Below, piece by piece: positions 7,056-15,649 of a DNA stretch of 64,000 nucleotides. Position numbers and translations under genes: made by a program. The notes beneath the pieces are model-generated. The model ran no database searches, was not told the origin of the DNA, and saw only the letters and a list, made by a program, of their open reading frames with translations. Origin of the DNA: Parvularcula marina (GTDB taxonomy: Bacteria > Pseudomonadota > Alphaproteobacteria > Caulobacterales > Parvularculaceae). Location: the NCBI RefSeq assembly GCF_003399445.1, contig NZ_QUQO01000001.1, forward strand, positions 2,849,001-2,913,000, given 5' to 3'. Each line of letters starts with the position of its first letter. Position 1 is the stretch's first letter.

Positions 7056-8298
7056 AATTTGTCAGATGATTCTTCTTGGATGCATCTGCCTGATGCTCCT
7101 GAGCGGTTGCGGCGAAACAGAAAGCACTGCTTCTGAAATGCCAAAAGTCGTGAATGCGACCGAGGATCATGCGCATGAAGATGAAAAATCGGATGATACG
7201 CACGACGATCAGCATGGTGAGGATCATGGCGAAGAGGGTGTCGAGCTGGAAGCCAGTGCAGCAGACGCGTTGGGGGTAAGGGTTCGCACCGCTTCCCTGT
7301 CGTCCTCCGAAGGTGTCCTGCAACTGCCTGCGGAAATTCGCCATGATGCCGATCGGGTGGCCAATATTGCGGCGCCCATCGCCGGGATCGTGAAATCTGT
7401 GACGAAATCCGAAGGCGCTCACGTCACGGAAGGCGAGGAGCTTGCCGTGATTTCAAGCCGCGAACTGGCTGATCTCAAGGCCGAGTTTATCTCGGCCAAA
7501 TCCGCCGAAGCCCTTGCGCGGGCAGAGCTCAAGCGTGAAGAAAATCTGTTTGCCGACAAAATCACATCCGAAGCCGATCTACTCGCCGCCCGTGCGGCCT
7601 TCTCAAGGTCTCAGGCGGCGCGTGAGGCAGCGGAGACCAAGCTCCATGCTATCGGCCTTGATCATGATGTGATCGACAGGCTCGATCGTGCTGAGGATGG
7701 GGAATTGTCTCTCTTCAGACTAACCTCACCGCTGGCCGGTCAGGTGGTCAGGCGCGACCTCACTCTCGGTCAGTCCGTCGATGTGGGTACTGAGCAGCCG
7801 CTTTTCGTCGTTGCCGATACCAGCGTCGTCTGGGCCGATCTGGCGGTCTACAAATCCGATCTTGCCATTCTTTCCGAAGGCGCGCTCGTCACCTTTCAGA
7901 ACGACAATCGCGAGCAACTGGCACAGGGAAGGGTCAGTTTTATCTCTCCTTTGATCGATGAAACGTCGCGTACGGCAACCGCTCGTGTTGTTCTTGCAAA
8001 CACGGATGGAATGCTCCGCCCGGGGCAATTCCTCACAGCTCTGGTGGAGCGTGGGACTGACCGCGAGGCGGTCCTGATCCCCGAAGATGCTGTCCAGAGC
8101 GTCGAAGGACAGATGGCCGTCTTTGTGCCGAGCGATCATGGATTTGCACTTCAGCCAGTCAGGACGGGCGAACGCCTGAATGGACAGATCGAGATCGTCA
8201 GCGGTCTTGAGGCGGGTCAGCCCTATGTTGCTGAGGGGGCGTTCACCCTCAAAGCTGAACTTGAAAAAGCCGCCTTTGGCGACGGTCACAACCATTAA
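7045..8298 (+). CDS. RND efflux periplasmic adaptor lipoprotein (CusB/CzcB-like)
   Basis: 417 residues from ATG 7045, which has an AAGGAGG site at 7032-7038 inside the upstream gene. Longer in-frame starts are rejected. The N-terminus (ICLMLLSGC) is a lipobox. A His/Asp/Glu-rich metal-binding segment (EDHAHEDEKSDDTHDDQHGE, about 35-60) follows, then barrel-sandwich halves around a coiled-coil hairpin (KAEFISAKSAEALARAELKR ... LLAARAAFSRSQAAREAAE) and a C-terminal beta domain with RPGQFLTALVERG. It links the TolC channel to the RND pump. Confidence 0.93.
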   Translation: MSNKICQMILLGCICLMLLSGCGETESTASEMPKVVNATEDHAHEDEKSDDTHDDQHGEDHGEEGVELEASAADALGVRVRTASLSSSEGVLQLPAEIRHDADRVANIAAPIAGIVKSVTKSEGAHVTEGEELAVISSRELADLKAEFISAKSAEALARAELKREENLFADKITSEADLLAARAAFSRSQAAREAAETKLHAIGLDHDVIDRLDRAEDGELSLFRLTSPLAGQVVRRDLTLGQSVDVGTEQPLFVVADTSVVWADLAVYKSDLAILSEGALVTFQNDNREQLAQGRVSFISPLIDETSRTATARVVLANTDGMLRPGQFLTALVERGTDREAVLIPEDAVQSVEGQMAVFVPSDHGFALQPVRTGERLNGQIEIVSGLEAGQPYVAEGAFTLKAELEKAAFGDGHNH

Positions 8299-8305
8299 GG
8301 GGGGA

Positions 8306-11300
8306 ATGATGATAAAACTGATGCATTCCATCACCGGCGCCAAATTGATCGCCATCGCTGCTGCGTTGGCAGTAACCGTAGGCGGATTATTTGCGTTCCG
8401 CAGCCTGCCCGTCGATGCGTTCCCGGATGTGACGCCCTCGCTCGTGCAGGTCTTCACCGAAACCGAGGGGCTCGCCCCCGAAGAAGTCGAGCGCTACGTC
8501 ACCTTCCCGGTCGAAACGGCCATGTCGGGCTTGCCGAAGCTCGATCATATCCGCTCTGTCTCGAATTTCGGGCTCAGCGTCGTGAATATCTATTTCGAGG
8601 ACGGCACGGACGTTTATTTTGCCCGGCAGGTCGTGGCCGAACGCCTTGCCGAGGCGAGGGAGGCCATCCCTGAAGGGTTCGGTGAGCCCGTGATGGGGCC
8701 GATCTCCACCGGGCTCGGCATCGTCCTTTACTACAAGCTGGTCGATGAGACGGGCACGCGCGATCTTGTCGAGCTGCGCGAAATTCAGGACTGGATCGTC
8801 AAGTTCCAGCTCCAGACCGTCCCCGGACTGACCGAAGTACTCTCGCTCGGCGGCTATGAGAAACAGTATGAGGTGCAGATCGAGCCAGCGGCATTGCTGC
8901 GCTACGATCTAGGCATTGCTGACGTTATCTCCGCCCTTGAACGGGGGAACAGAACCGAAGGGGCGCAGTTCCTCGAGCTGGGTGCGGAGCAATATACCGT
9001 CAGAGGGGTCGGGCTCGCCCGATCGATCAGCGATCTGGAAGAGACGGTGGTGAGCGCCATCGACGGCCGCCCGGTCCGCATTCGGGATGTCGCCGATGTG
9101 ACCGTGGGCGGTGCCGTGCGGCAGGGGCTTGCGACCTCAAACGGGGAAGGGGAAGTCGTCGCGGCTCTCGTGCTCAAGCTCTATGGCGCGAACACGTCGG
9201 ACGTCATTGAGCGTTTACGGACGCGTTTTGACGAGATTAACACCAACCTGCCGGACGGCGTGCAGGCGGTGCCGTATTACGATCAGGCGACGCTGGTGAA
9301 CAAGGCATCGGCCACGGTGACCAATGCACTCTGGCAGGGCGCATTGCTGGTCGCCGTCCTGATCTTCACCTTCCTTGGCGGCTGGCGGCCCAGCCTCGTC
9401 GTTGTGCTCTCGATCCCGTTTTCGGTCGGTTTTGCCTTTATCGCCATGCAGATGCTGGGGATTTCCGCGAACCTGATGTCACTTGGCGGTGTGGCGATTG
9501 CCATCGGCATGATGGTCGATGGTGCTATCGTCATTACAGAGAATGTTGACCGTCTGCTCAGGGAGAGTGCCGGGCGGACGATCCGGCAGGCGGTTGCGGT
9601 CGCGGCAGGCGAGGTGATCGCTCCTTTGGCGGCGGCGGTCCTCGTCGTCATTATCGTCTTCCTGCCCTTGTTTGCTCTTGAGGGGGTGGAGGGGAAAACC
9701 TTCCGGCCGCTCGCGGCATCGGCGGCCCTCGCGATGACAGGGTCTCTCATCTACGCGCTGTTCATTGCGCCGGCCCTTTCGGCGATGGTTATGCGGCCGA
9801 AATCGGCGGCTGATGAGGGCCCTTCCATCTTTGGACGATGGGTCGGACGGTTGGCACAGCCCTTCATTGCCAGAAGGTCTTATGCGGTCGGGCTGGCGGT
9901 GACCCTGCTGGTGCTGGGCGGATTTTCGGCATCCCGGCTGGGCTCTGAATTCACGCCCGCCCTTGAGGAAGGCGATATTCTCCTGCGTCTCACCATGGCG
10001 CCGTCGATTTCGCTGACCGAAGCGAGGGCCACCGTGACCCGGACCGAAGCCCGGCTGATGGAGGCCTTCCCGGAGATCGACACCATCGTCTCGCGGATCG
10101 GGCGCGGCGAGGTGGGCGCCCATGCCGATCCGACCAACTCCTCGGAGAGTTTTGTGGCCCTCAAGCCCCGGCGTGAATGGCGAAAAGGGATGAACCCGGA
10201 AGATCTGCGTGATGCGCTTTCGGCTTTTCTCGAAGAACAGCCCGGTATCAGGGGCAATGTGGGCCAGCCCATTGCGATGTCGGTCGATGAACTTCTGACC
10301 GGGACCAGAGCGGAGCTGGCGGTGAAGATCTTCGGCCCCGACATGGATGTGCTCCGCGAGAAATCCGGTGAACTACAGCGCGTGCTGGGTACAATCGAAG
10401 GCGCGGCAGACATTCAGGCGGATCAGATCACCGGCGCACCGCAGCTCGTGGTGCGCATTGATCGCGAAGCCATTGGCCGGTTCGGCCTGTCGGTCGAGGA
10501 TGCGCTTGATGCCCTGCGGGCGGGGATCGGCGGCGCTGAGGCCGGTGTCCTCTTTGAAGGCGTCCGCCAGTTCCCGATCATTGTGCGCTATCCGGAAGCT
10601 CAGCGCCGGACGGACAGGGATGTTGGCCGGGTCATTCTCAAAGGCTCAACCGGTGCGCAAATCCCGCTGGAAGCCGTCGCCGAGATTGAACGGGTCGTCG
10701 GCCCCCGGCAGATTACCCGCGAAGATGGCGAGCGTTTCATTACCGTTCAGGCCAATGTGCGGGGACGCGATATCGGTTCATTCGTACAGGAAGCGCAAGG
10801 TGCTGTGGCGTCCCGGCTTTCCCTCTCACCTGGCTATCGCATCGTCTGGGGCGGGCAGTTTGAATTGCAGCAACAGGCCAATAAACGGTTCGCCACGGTC
10901 ATTCCCCTCACACTGGGGATTGTCCTCTTTGTCCTGCTGCTGGCCTTTGGGCGGCTTCGTTCAGCGCTCTTGATCCTGATCAATATCCCCTTCGCCCTGA
11001 CGGGAGGGGCGACGGCGCTATGGATGACCGGTTTGCCGGTCTCGGTCCCTGCCACGGTCGGGTTCATCGCGCTGTTCGGCATTGCGCTCGGCAATGGCAT
11101 GGTGCTGGTCAGTTATATGGATCAGTTTGCCCGTGCGGGCCGCGATCTGGATAAGCTTGCGCTCGATGCGGCAATGATGCGGGCACGCCCGGTATTGATG
11201 ACCGCGCTGACGACCGCGCTGGGGCTCGCGCCGCTCTTGTTTGCCAGCGGGGTCGGCGCGGAAGTGCAGCGGCCACTGGCGACCGTCGTTATGGGCGGGC

Positions 11301-11437
11301 TGATCAGCTCAACGGCGCTGACACTGCTGGTCCTGCCAGCCTTCCACCGCTGGGTCGCGCCGCGGCCCGATGCGGAGAGGGCGGATGCTTCTTCAGCGAG
11401 CCCTCACACACAGCTCGTCCACAAGGGAGCAACATGA
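8306..11437 (+). CDS. Heavy-metal RND transporter (CusA/CzcA family, HME type)
   Basis: 1,043 residues from ATG 8306 (8309 also possible) behind AAGGGGGG; an upstream ORF extension is spurious. Twelve membrane segments and two large periplasmic loops fit the family. DAFPDVTPSLVQVFTETEG near residue 40 is the HME N-terminal signature. Helix 4 reads GGVAIAIGMMVDGAIVITEN. The first acidic residue of CzcA (in DFG) is Ala here, while the VDG Asp and the EN Glu are kept, a pattern closer to CusA-like monovalent-metal pumps than to CzcA. The pump exports metal by proton antiport. The substrate (Cu+/Ag+) is inferred from motif and context. Confidence 0.93.
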   Translation: MMIKLMHSITGAKLIAIAAALAVTVGGLFAFRSLPVDAFPDVTPSLVQVFTETEGLAPEEVERYVTFPVETAMSGLPKLDHIRSVSNFGLSVVNIYFEDGTDVYFARQVVAERLAEAREAIPEGFGEPVMGPISTGLGIVLYYKLVDETGTRDLVELREIQDWIVKFQLQTVPGLTEVLSLGGYEKQYEVQIEPAALLRYDLGIADVISALERGNRTEGAQFLELGAEQYTVRGVGLARSISDLEETVVSAIDGRPVRIRDVADVTVGGAVRQGLATSNGEGEVVAALVLKLYGANTSDVIERLRTRFDEINTNLPDGVQAVPYYDQATLVNKASATVTNALWQGALLVAVLIFTFLGGWRPSLVVVLSIPFSVGFAFIAMQMLGISANLMSLGGVAIAIGMMVDGAIVITENVDRLLRESAGRTIRQAVAVAAGEVIAPLAAAVLVVIIVFLPLFALEGVEGKTFRPLAASAALAMTGSLIYALFIAPALSAMVMRPKSAADEGPSIFGRWVGRLAQPFIARRSYAVGLAVTLLVLGGFSASRLGSEFTPALEEGDILLRLTMAPSISLTEARATVTRTEARLMEAFPEIDTIVSRIGRGEVGAHADPTNSSESFVALKPRREWRKGMNPEDLRDALSAFLEEQPGIRGNVGQPIAMSVDELLTGTRAELAVKIFGPDMDVLREKSGELQRVLGTIEGAADIQADQITGAPQLVVRIDREAIGRFGLSVEDALDALRAGIGGAEAGVLFEGVRQFPIIVRYPEAQRRTDRDVGRVILKGSTGAQIPLEAVAEIERVVGPRQITREDGERFITVQANVRGRDIGSFVQEAQGAVASRLSLSPGYRIVWGGQFELQQQANKRFATVIPLTLGIVLFVLLLAFGRLRSALLILINIPFALTGGATALWMTGLPVSVPATVGFIALFGIALGNGMVLVSYMDQFARAGRDLDKLALDAAMMRARPVLMTALTTALGLAPLLFASGVGAEVQRPLATVVMGGLISSTALTLLVLPAFHRWVAPRPDAERADASSASPHTQLVHKGAT

Positions 11438-11883
11438 TGCGTATCCCTCCTGTTTTGCAATTCCTATTCTGGGGCATCGCAGCGTGGGGCATCCAGAAAC
11501 TGGTGTCAGAATATAACTATTCATGGCGCTATCAGCTGAGTGCGGCGCTTGGCTGCGCCGTTCTTGGTATTATGATATCTGGCTTAGGAGTGGCTGAGTT
11601 CGTGAAGTTCAAAACCACCCTCAACCCGGTCTCGCCGGATAAGGCTCAAAGACTTGTAACCTCTGGCATCTTCCGGCTCACGCGTAACCCCATGTATCTG
11701 GGGATGCTGCTGATCTTATCTGGCTGGCTCCTCTTCCTTGGAAATCCCTTCGCTGCCCCCACAGCCGCCGGGTTCGTCCTGATAATGAATAACATTCAGA
11801 TTAAACCGGAAGAACGTGCTATGATGGTCAAGTTCGGCGAGGAGTATGAAGCCTATAGGCGGCGTACCCGGCGCTGGATCTAA
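11434..11883 (+). CDS. Isoprenylcysteine/PEMT-type methyltransferase-like membrane protein
   Basis: 149 residues, four membrane segments, with GIFRLTRNPMYLGMLLILSG (R-x-x-RNPMYLG) and a C-terminal KPEERAMMVKFGEEYEAYRR, the two conserved parts of the ICMT/PEMT superfamily that bind S-adenosylmethionine. It overlaps the RND gene by ATGA and is thus the last gene of the cassette. Homologues commonly trail czc/cus operons, where their substrate is unknown. Confidence 0.85.
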   Translation: MMRIPPVLQFLFWGIAAWGIQKLVSEYNYSWRYQLSAALGCAVLGIMISGLGVAEFVKFKTTLNPVSPDKAQRLVTSGIFRLTRNPMYLGMLLILSGWLLFLGNPFAAPTAAGFVLIMNNIQIKPEERAMMVKFGEEYEAYRRRTRRWI

Positions 11884-12068
11884 GGGGGTTTGATGCCAAG
11901 GGGCCGACGCCCGACATCGCAAGCACGGCGACTGCCATGAGCGTTATGCAATCCGTACTGGATGGAGCGGAATACCGATCGAACCTATGTGCTGCATCCC
12001 GACCGTGAGGGCGGAGCCCTCTACGATTGGTGTAGTACCCTTTAGTCTCTGTCGGGTTTCACGGACCG

Positions 12069-12100
12069 CAAGATGTGCGTGGTAGTACCACGCTATCTTG
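12069..12100. repeat. 32-bp near-perfect palindrome
   Basis: Outer arms CAAGAT (12069-12074) and ATCTTG (12095-12100), and inner arms GCGTGGTA (12077-12084) and TACCACGC (12086-12093), flank a single central G. Only GT on one side and T on the other are unpaired. This is the longest symmetrical site of the hairpin array and could be a protein-binding site or a nicking/replication hairpin. Confidence 0.65.
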
Positions 12101-12130
12101 GCAAGGGGACCCGCTGCGCGTCCCCGTTGC
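12101..12130. repeat. 30-bp imperfect palindrome adjoining the previous one
   Basis: GCAA, GGGGAC, CGC, central T, GCG, GTCCCC, TTGC are nested with one C:C mismatch and one bulged G. It abuts the 32-bp palindrome without a gap, so the pair could extrude as back-to-back hairpins. Confidence 0.55.
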
Positions 12131-12566
12131 ATCCCCCCCGGCCTTGGCGAATGACGGGCTTTGAGCCCTGATCCGCCAGCCAATCGTTTCGCCGATTGAT
12201 CACGCCCAGCCTATCGCCGCTGGACCACTCGCAGGGAGACTTCGCTCTCCCTGCGCCCATCGATCAAAGGGGCTATCGCGCCCCTTGTGAAATCCGCTCG
12301 TCAGGGTGCGGCCCCCGACACCCGCCAATCAGGGGAGCGTTCCTGCTGCCCCCGATACCCCCATGACCATTTCATGGAGACCAACCCTGCGCAGGTTGGA
12401 TGCACAAATAGATAAAAGTGCTCGTGAGTTTTGTAACCGCGCGCTATGGCGGTGTAAGCTAAGGCAAAGCAAAACTAGTGAGACGCGATGCTGTCAAGCA
12501 TGCGTTTCGCAGGATGAAGGCGACGCTGTACTCTGAATAAAGTTTCAGCGGCGGTACATATTTGGG

Positions 12567-13010
12567 CTAGCCGAAGAACGACCAATCAACTGAAGCTGCA
12601 ATGGGGCTGGACGTTTCAGAGGGCTTATGACCAGATTGGCCATTGCAAATAGGGAAGCAACCGTAGTGATTGAGAAAATCGCTCAAGAAGAAGTTTTCAA
12701 CATCAAACAGATTTTCGTTCCCGTAGTTGCTAAGTACTTCCGCAGAGTAGTACGTAAACTTCACATTCTGTGTCTTCGCGTAGTTGCAAATTCCAAGGTT
12801 ACCGGATTGACCTGATAAATGACCTCCGAGCCTCTTAAAAAGGCTGTTCTGCTTTGACTCGCTCATTCCAATGTATATAAGCTTCGAATTCGCGAAGGGG
12901 TACGCGATTTCGCTTTCAGTTAGATAGATAAAGTAAATGCCCGCGACTCCGCGAACAAATTTGATTTCTTGATCGCTAAGATTGTAAGTTTGTGTGAAGA
13001 GTATCCGCAT
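12567..13010 (-). CDS. GIY-YIG nuclease-like protein of a putative defence cassette
   Basis: 147 residues. The GIY-YIG superfamily pattern is readable: GVAGIYFIY (about 23-31), KLIYIGMSES (about 43-52), LFKRLGGHL with the conserved Arg (about 57-65), and VENFFLSDFLNHYGCFPICN (about 104-123) with the catalytic Glu and the late Asn. It is a stand-alone domain with a short tail. The DNA is visibly A+T-richer than the flanks. The start is 28 bp from the divergent start of the neighbouring two-gene unit, and no clear ribosome-binding site is seen. It may be the nuclease effector of the neighbouring ATPase, which is inference. Confidence 0.7.
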   Translation of the reverse strand: MRILFTQTYNLSDQEIKFVRGVAGIYFIYLTESEIAYPFANSKLIYIGMSESKQNSLFKRLGGHLSGQSGNLGICNYAKTQNVKFTYYSAEVLSNYGNENLFDVENFFLSDFLNHYGCFPICNGQSGHKPSETSSPIAASVDWSFFG

Positions 13011-13038
13011 TTTTTAATAATAAACAAGGGGATAAGCC

Positions 13039-13260
13039 TTGGCCACCGAAAACATAAAGACTGCCTCCGAAGTCATTGCCGATTTCCTAGACACTCAGGC
13101 CAAGGATGAATCCCTCGACGCAGACACTGTCGCTTCTATCAATACCCTTTGGGAGGAAGATGATCTTAGCAAGGTAAAGCTTCTGCGGAAGTTGGAAGAG
13201 GCACGCAAGGCCGCGATCACGGCTGACCTGGCGAGCGGAGGGGAGCCCGGTGATGACTAA
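13039..13260 (+). CDS. Small acidic helical protein between the GIY-YIG and ATPase genes
   Basis: 73 residues, TTG start preceded by AAGGGGAT (13026-13033). Composition is acidic and helix-forming (MATENIKTASEVIADFLDTQ, then SKVKLLRKLEEARKAAI). It has no recognised family. Its stop overlaps the ATPase start, so the two are co-translated. A third subunit, adaptor or inhibitor of the ATPase is plausible, but nothing in the sequence proves it. Confidence 0.65.
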   Translation: MATENIKTASEVIADFLDTQAKDESLDADTVASINTLWEEDDLSKVKLLRKLEEARKAAITADLASGGEPGDD

Positions 13261-15649
13261 AGTTCGCAAGATTACTGTCTCTCGTTTTCGCGGTGCACGC
13301 TTTGATCTCCCGCTCGATTTTTCAAAGAAAATGAAGAGTGTAGCCATCTTTGGAGAAAACGCATCGGGCAAGAGCACGATAACAGATGCCCTTGAGTGGT
13401 TCATTCATGATCGCGTAGGCCACCTGTGGCGGGAAGACTGCAAGCAGGATGCGCTCCGCAATGTGTTGGCCGACAATAAGCCCAGCAGCGTAGAACTGGT
13501 TTTTGATGGCGCCGACCGTAACGGAACCAAGGCGCTCTCCGACGCGCTGAAGACCTCAGCCACCTTTGCCAACGATGATGCGGAGAAGCTTGTTACCGAC
13601 CTGAAAGGTGACAATATTTTTCTCAGGCACGCCGATATTGTTAGCTTTCTCGATAAAACAAAAGGTGGCAAGCGCGAGGCGATTGCCAACATTATTGGCT
13701 ATAGCGAAATCACGAAATTTAGAAACGTCATTTTGCAAACGAAAAATCAGCTTGAAAAAGAGACTGAATACACGACAGCAAAACAGCAGATTCAACGCCT
13801 TCAATCGGGAATGATTGCAGAAGTAGAGCAGGTAGTCCCTAACAGAAAAGCGTTCTTTGACGTAGCTGCAAAGCTCATGAAGCCATTCGAGCTTAAGACA
13901 GAAGTGAAGGACGAAGATTCCTACGCTGAAGCTTCAGAAGAGCTGCGAGGACAGGGCAGCAGTGAAGAAAAGATACGACTGGCAGAACGACTCGCGCAGC
14001 TTGAGAAAGCTTGCGGTGATCTCTCCAAAGACCTTGATCAACTCTGGAATGATGCCGCGGCATTTACGGACAAATTCAACGCCCTCGCTAAAGAGAGCGA
14101 AAACGTCAACAAGCTTCGGCTTAGTGACTTTCTGACGCGCGGCAAGGCCGTTCTAGACGATAAGGTCTTTATTGACCCGCAGTGCCCCTTTTGTTTGGAA
14201 CCCTATGAGCTTGCCCAACTTCAAGAAGAGGTCGGCAAGCGCCTTGAATTACTGGAAGCGTTACAAAAGCAGCTTGATGAAGCGGGCACGCTCAAGGATG
14301 CTCTTGCCGAGACCGTGACCAATGCGGGCGTCAAGACGAAAACGATCATTGAGACGTATGCTGATTTGGAAGATTTCTCATCGCTGATCGAGGCTGCCAA
14401 ATCTGCGCGCCTTAAGCTGCGCGACTATCTGAAAGAACTGAAATCCGCCTTTGATGACAAAAAGGTTTTTCAGGCCCCCGCCGATTTCGATTCCGAACTG
14501 AAGGCGTTGCGTTCAGAATCTCAAAAGGCAGCGAAGCAAGCCGAGGAAGCTGCGAAGAAACTACAGCTTTCGGAACTGGAGAAGAAAGTCGCCGCTGCGT
14601 TGACTAAGCTCAAGACCGTTAGCGATCAGGTGAACGACTTCGAGAGTTATCAGAACATAAAGGGTGTTTACGAAGCCCAAATCATTACTCTTTCCTCGAT
14701 GCTGGATGCATTTATCAAGGTTCAAAACGGGGCGCTTCAAGCCGTGTTGGATACCATCAGTGATGATGTCGGGAAGTTCTACAAGGCACTGCACCCCAAG
14801 GAAAGCGTGGATAAGGTGCGCCTGACTATGGTCGGTGATGAAGGCGTCGAGTTCGAGTACACCTTCCATGGGAAGCAGACCCAGCCCCCACGCAAATATT
14901 TAAGTGAAAGTCACCTCAATAGTCTCGGCGTGGTGCTGTTCCTCGCCAACGCTCGCATTTTCAACAAGCACGCCAAGTTCCTAGTGCTGGATGATATCGT
15001 CACAAGCTTCGACACATCGCATCGTCGCAGGCTCTTACGCCTGTTGCGCGACGAGTTCTCCGATTGGCAAATTATCATCCTTACACACGAGAATATCTGG
15101 TTTGACATCATCAAAAGAGAAATGGGGCAATATGGCTGGATATTTCATGAGGTCCGGTCCGACGGTACCAACGGAATCCTTCTCGAGAATAGCCCCGCGA
15201 CACTGAAAGAAATTATCGAAGAAAAGAAGGGCAAAGAGGACGTTACCAATGACCTGCGGAAACTACTTGAGCTTGCTCTGAAGAACATCTGCTTGGCTCT
15301 TGAGGTAAAAGTGCCCTTCCGGTTCAACGACAATAATGAAAAGCGAATGTCTGATGAATTGATCAGCGCACTGCGGTCAACACTTAAGGACAAATCGCCC
15401 GATCTGCTGGATACACAAATTTTCTCCGATCTGGCAGGCTCGGCCCTCATCGCAAACCTAGTATCTCACGACAATGCCGACAAAATTGTCGGTGAAGATA
15501 TTGATGTGTTGATCGAAGATATTGAGAAGCTCATAGCTCTTTTTGTCTGTAAGCATTGCAACCGCCATATCCGCGCAGAGATAGATGTTCCCGGTGAGAA
15601 AGCTATCTCATGCAAATGTGGCAAATCAAAAATTCCATGGAAGTCTTGA
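13253..15649 (+). CDS. SMC/RecF-like ATPase with CPFC hook and C-terminal zinc ribbon
   Basis: About 798 residues. Walker A GENASGKST (about 34-42) follows the typical N-terminal strand (ITVSRFRGARFDLPL). Long coiled coils surround a CPFC motif near residue 311, like a Rad50 hook. A signature-like SESHLNSLGVVLFLANARIF, Walker B FLVLDDIVTSFD (about 575-586) and an H-loop THE follow. A helical domain (LRKLLELALKNICLALEV ... NLVSHDN, vaguely HEPN-like) and a zinc ribbon (CKHC ... CKCGK) close the protein. GGAGGGG at 13237-13243 serves ATG 13253 or GTG 13250. Such proteins act in phage defence (RloC, Lamassu) or repair; context favours defence. Confidence 0.8.
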   Translation: MTKVRKITVSRFRGARFDLPLDFSKKMKSVAIFGENASGKSTITDALEWFIHDRVGHLWREDCKQDALRNVLADNKPSSVELVFDGADRNGTKALSDALKTSATFANDDAEKLVTDLKGDNIFLRHADIVSFLDKTKGGKREAIANIIGYSEITKFRNVILQTKNQLEKETEYTTAKQQIQRLQSGMIAEVEQVVPNRKAFFDVAAKLMKPFELKTEVKDEDSYAEASEELRGQGSSEEKIRLAERLAQLEKACGDLSKDLDQLWNDAAAFTDKFNALAKESENVNKLRLSDFLTRGKAVLDDKVFIDPQCPFCLEPYELAQLQEEVGKRLELLEALQKQLDEAGTLKDALAETVTNAGVKTKTIIETYADLEDFSSLIEAAKSARLKLRDYLKELKSAFDDKKVFQAPADFDSELKALRSESQKAAKQAEEAAKKLQLSELEKKVAAALTKLKTVSDQVNDFESYQNIKGVYEAQIITLSSMLDAFIKVQNGALQAVLDTISDDVGKFYKALHPKESVDKVRLTMVGDEGVEFEYTFHGKQTQPPRKYLSESHLNSLGVVLFLANARIFNKHAKFLVLDDIVTSFDTSHRRRLLRLLRDEFSDWQIIILTHENIWFDIIKREMGQYGWIFHEVRSDGTNGILLENSPATLKEIIEEKKGKEDVTNDLRKLLELALKNICLALEVKVPFRFNDNNEKRMSDELISALRSTLKDKSPDLLDTQIFSDLAGSALIANLVSHDNADKIVGEDIDVLIEDIEKLIALFVCKHCNRHIRAEIDVPGEKAISCKCGKSKIPWKS

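Larger units (their letters stand above)
11884..12566. other. Non-coding, hairpin-dense stretch
   Basis: No convincing gene in about 680 bases. From 12,007 to 12,400 it carries a run of inverted repeats: 12007-12021 (GAGGGC/GCCCTC), 12069-12100, 12101-12130, 12156-12168 (GGGCT/AGCCC), 12181-12198 (CAATCG/CGATTG), 12230-12255 (CGCAGGGAGA/TCTCCCTGCG), 12267-12286 (AAGGGGC/GCCCCTT), 12361-12377 (CCATGA/TCATGG) and 12381-12399 (CCAACC/GGTTGG). Several loops share TTCGC or ATCGC. GTAGTACC occurs twice, 50 bp apart (12032 and 12082). Short ORFs here show no family signal. This is typical of replication, transfer or integration sites of mobile elements, but no exact oriT or att site is recognised. 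Confidence 0.6.

Noticed and set aside
9479-10123. A leftward ORF of 214 codons within the RND gene
   Set aside because: It is a high-G+C shadow of the pump coding strand, rich in Arg/His/Pro without motifs.
11944-12183. A 79-codon leftward ORF in the hairpin array
   Set aside because: It runs through several inverted repeats, has a low-complexity composition and no recognisable motif or ribosome-binding site.
12000-12400. CRISPR array
   Set aside because: The repeats are different inverted repeats, not regularly spaced copies of one direct repeat, and there is no cas gene.
12306-12536. A 76-codon rightward ORF downstream of the hairpin array
   Set aside because: It crosses inverted repeats and has no family signal; it is probably chance.
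12567-15649. A classical restriction-modification or Septu system
   Set aside because: No methyltransferase gene is present, and the nuclease is GIY-YIG rather than HNH; the ATPase is far longer than PtuA-type proteins.
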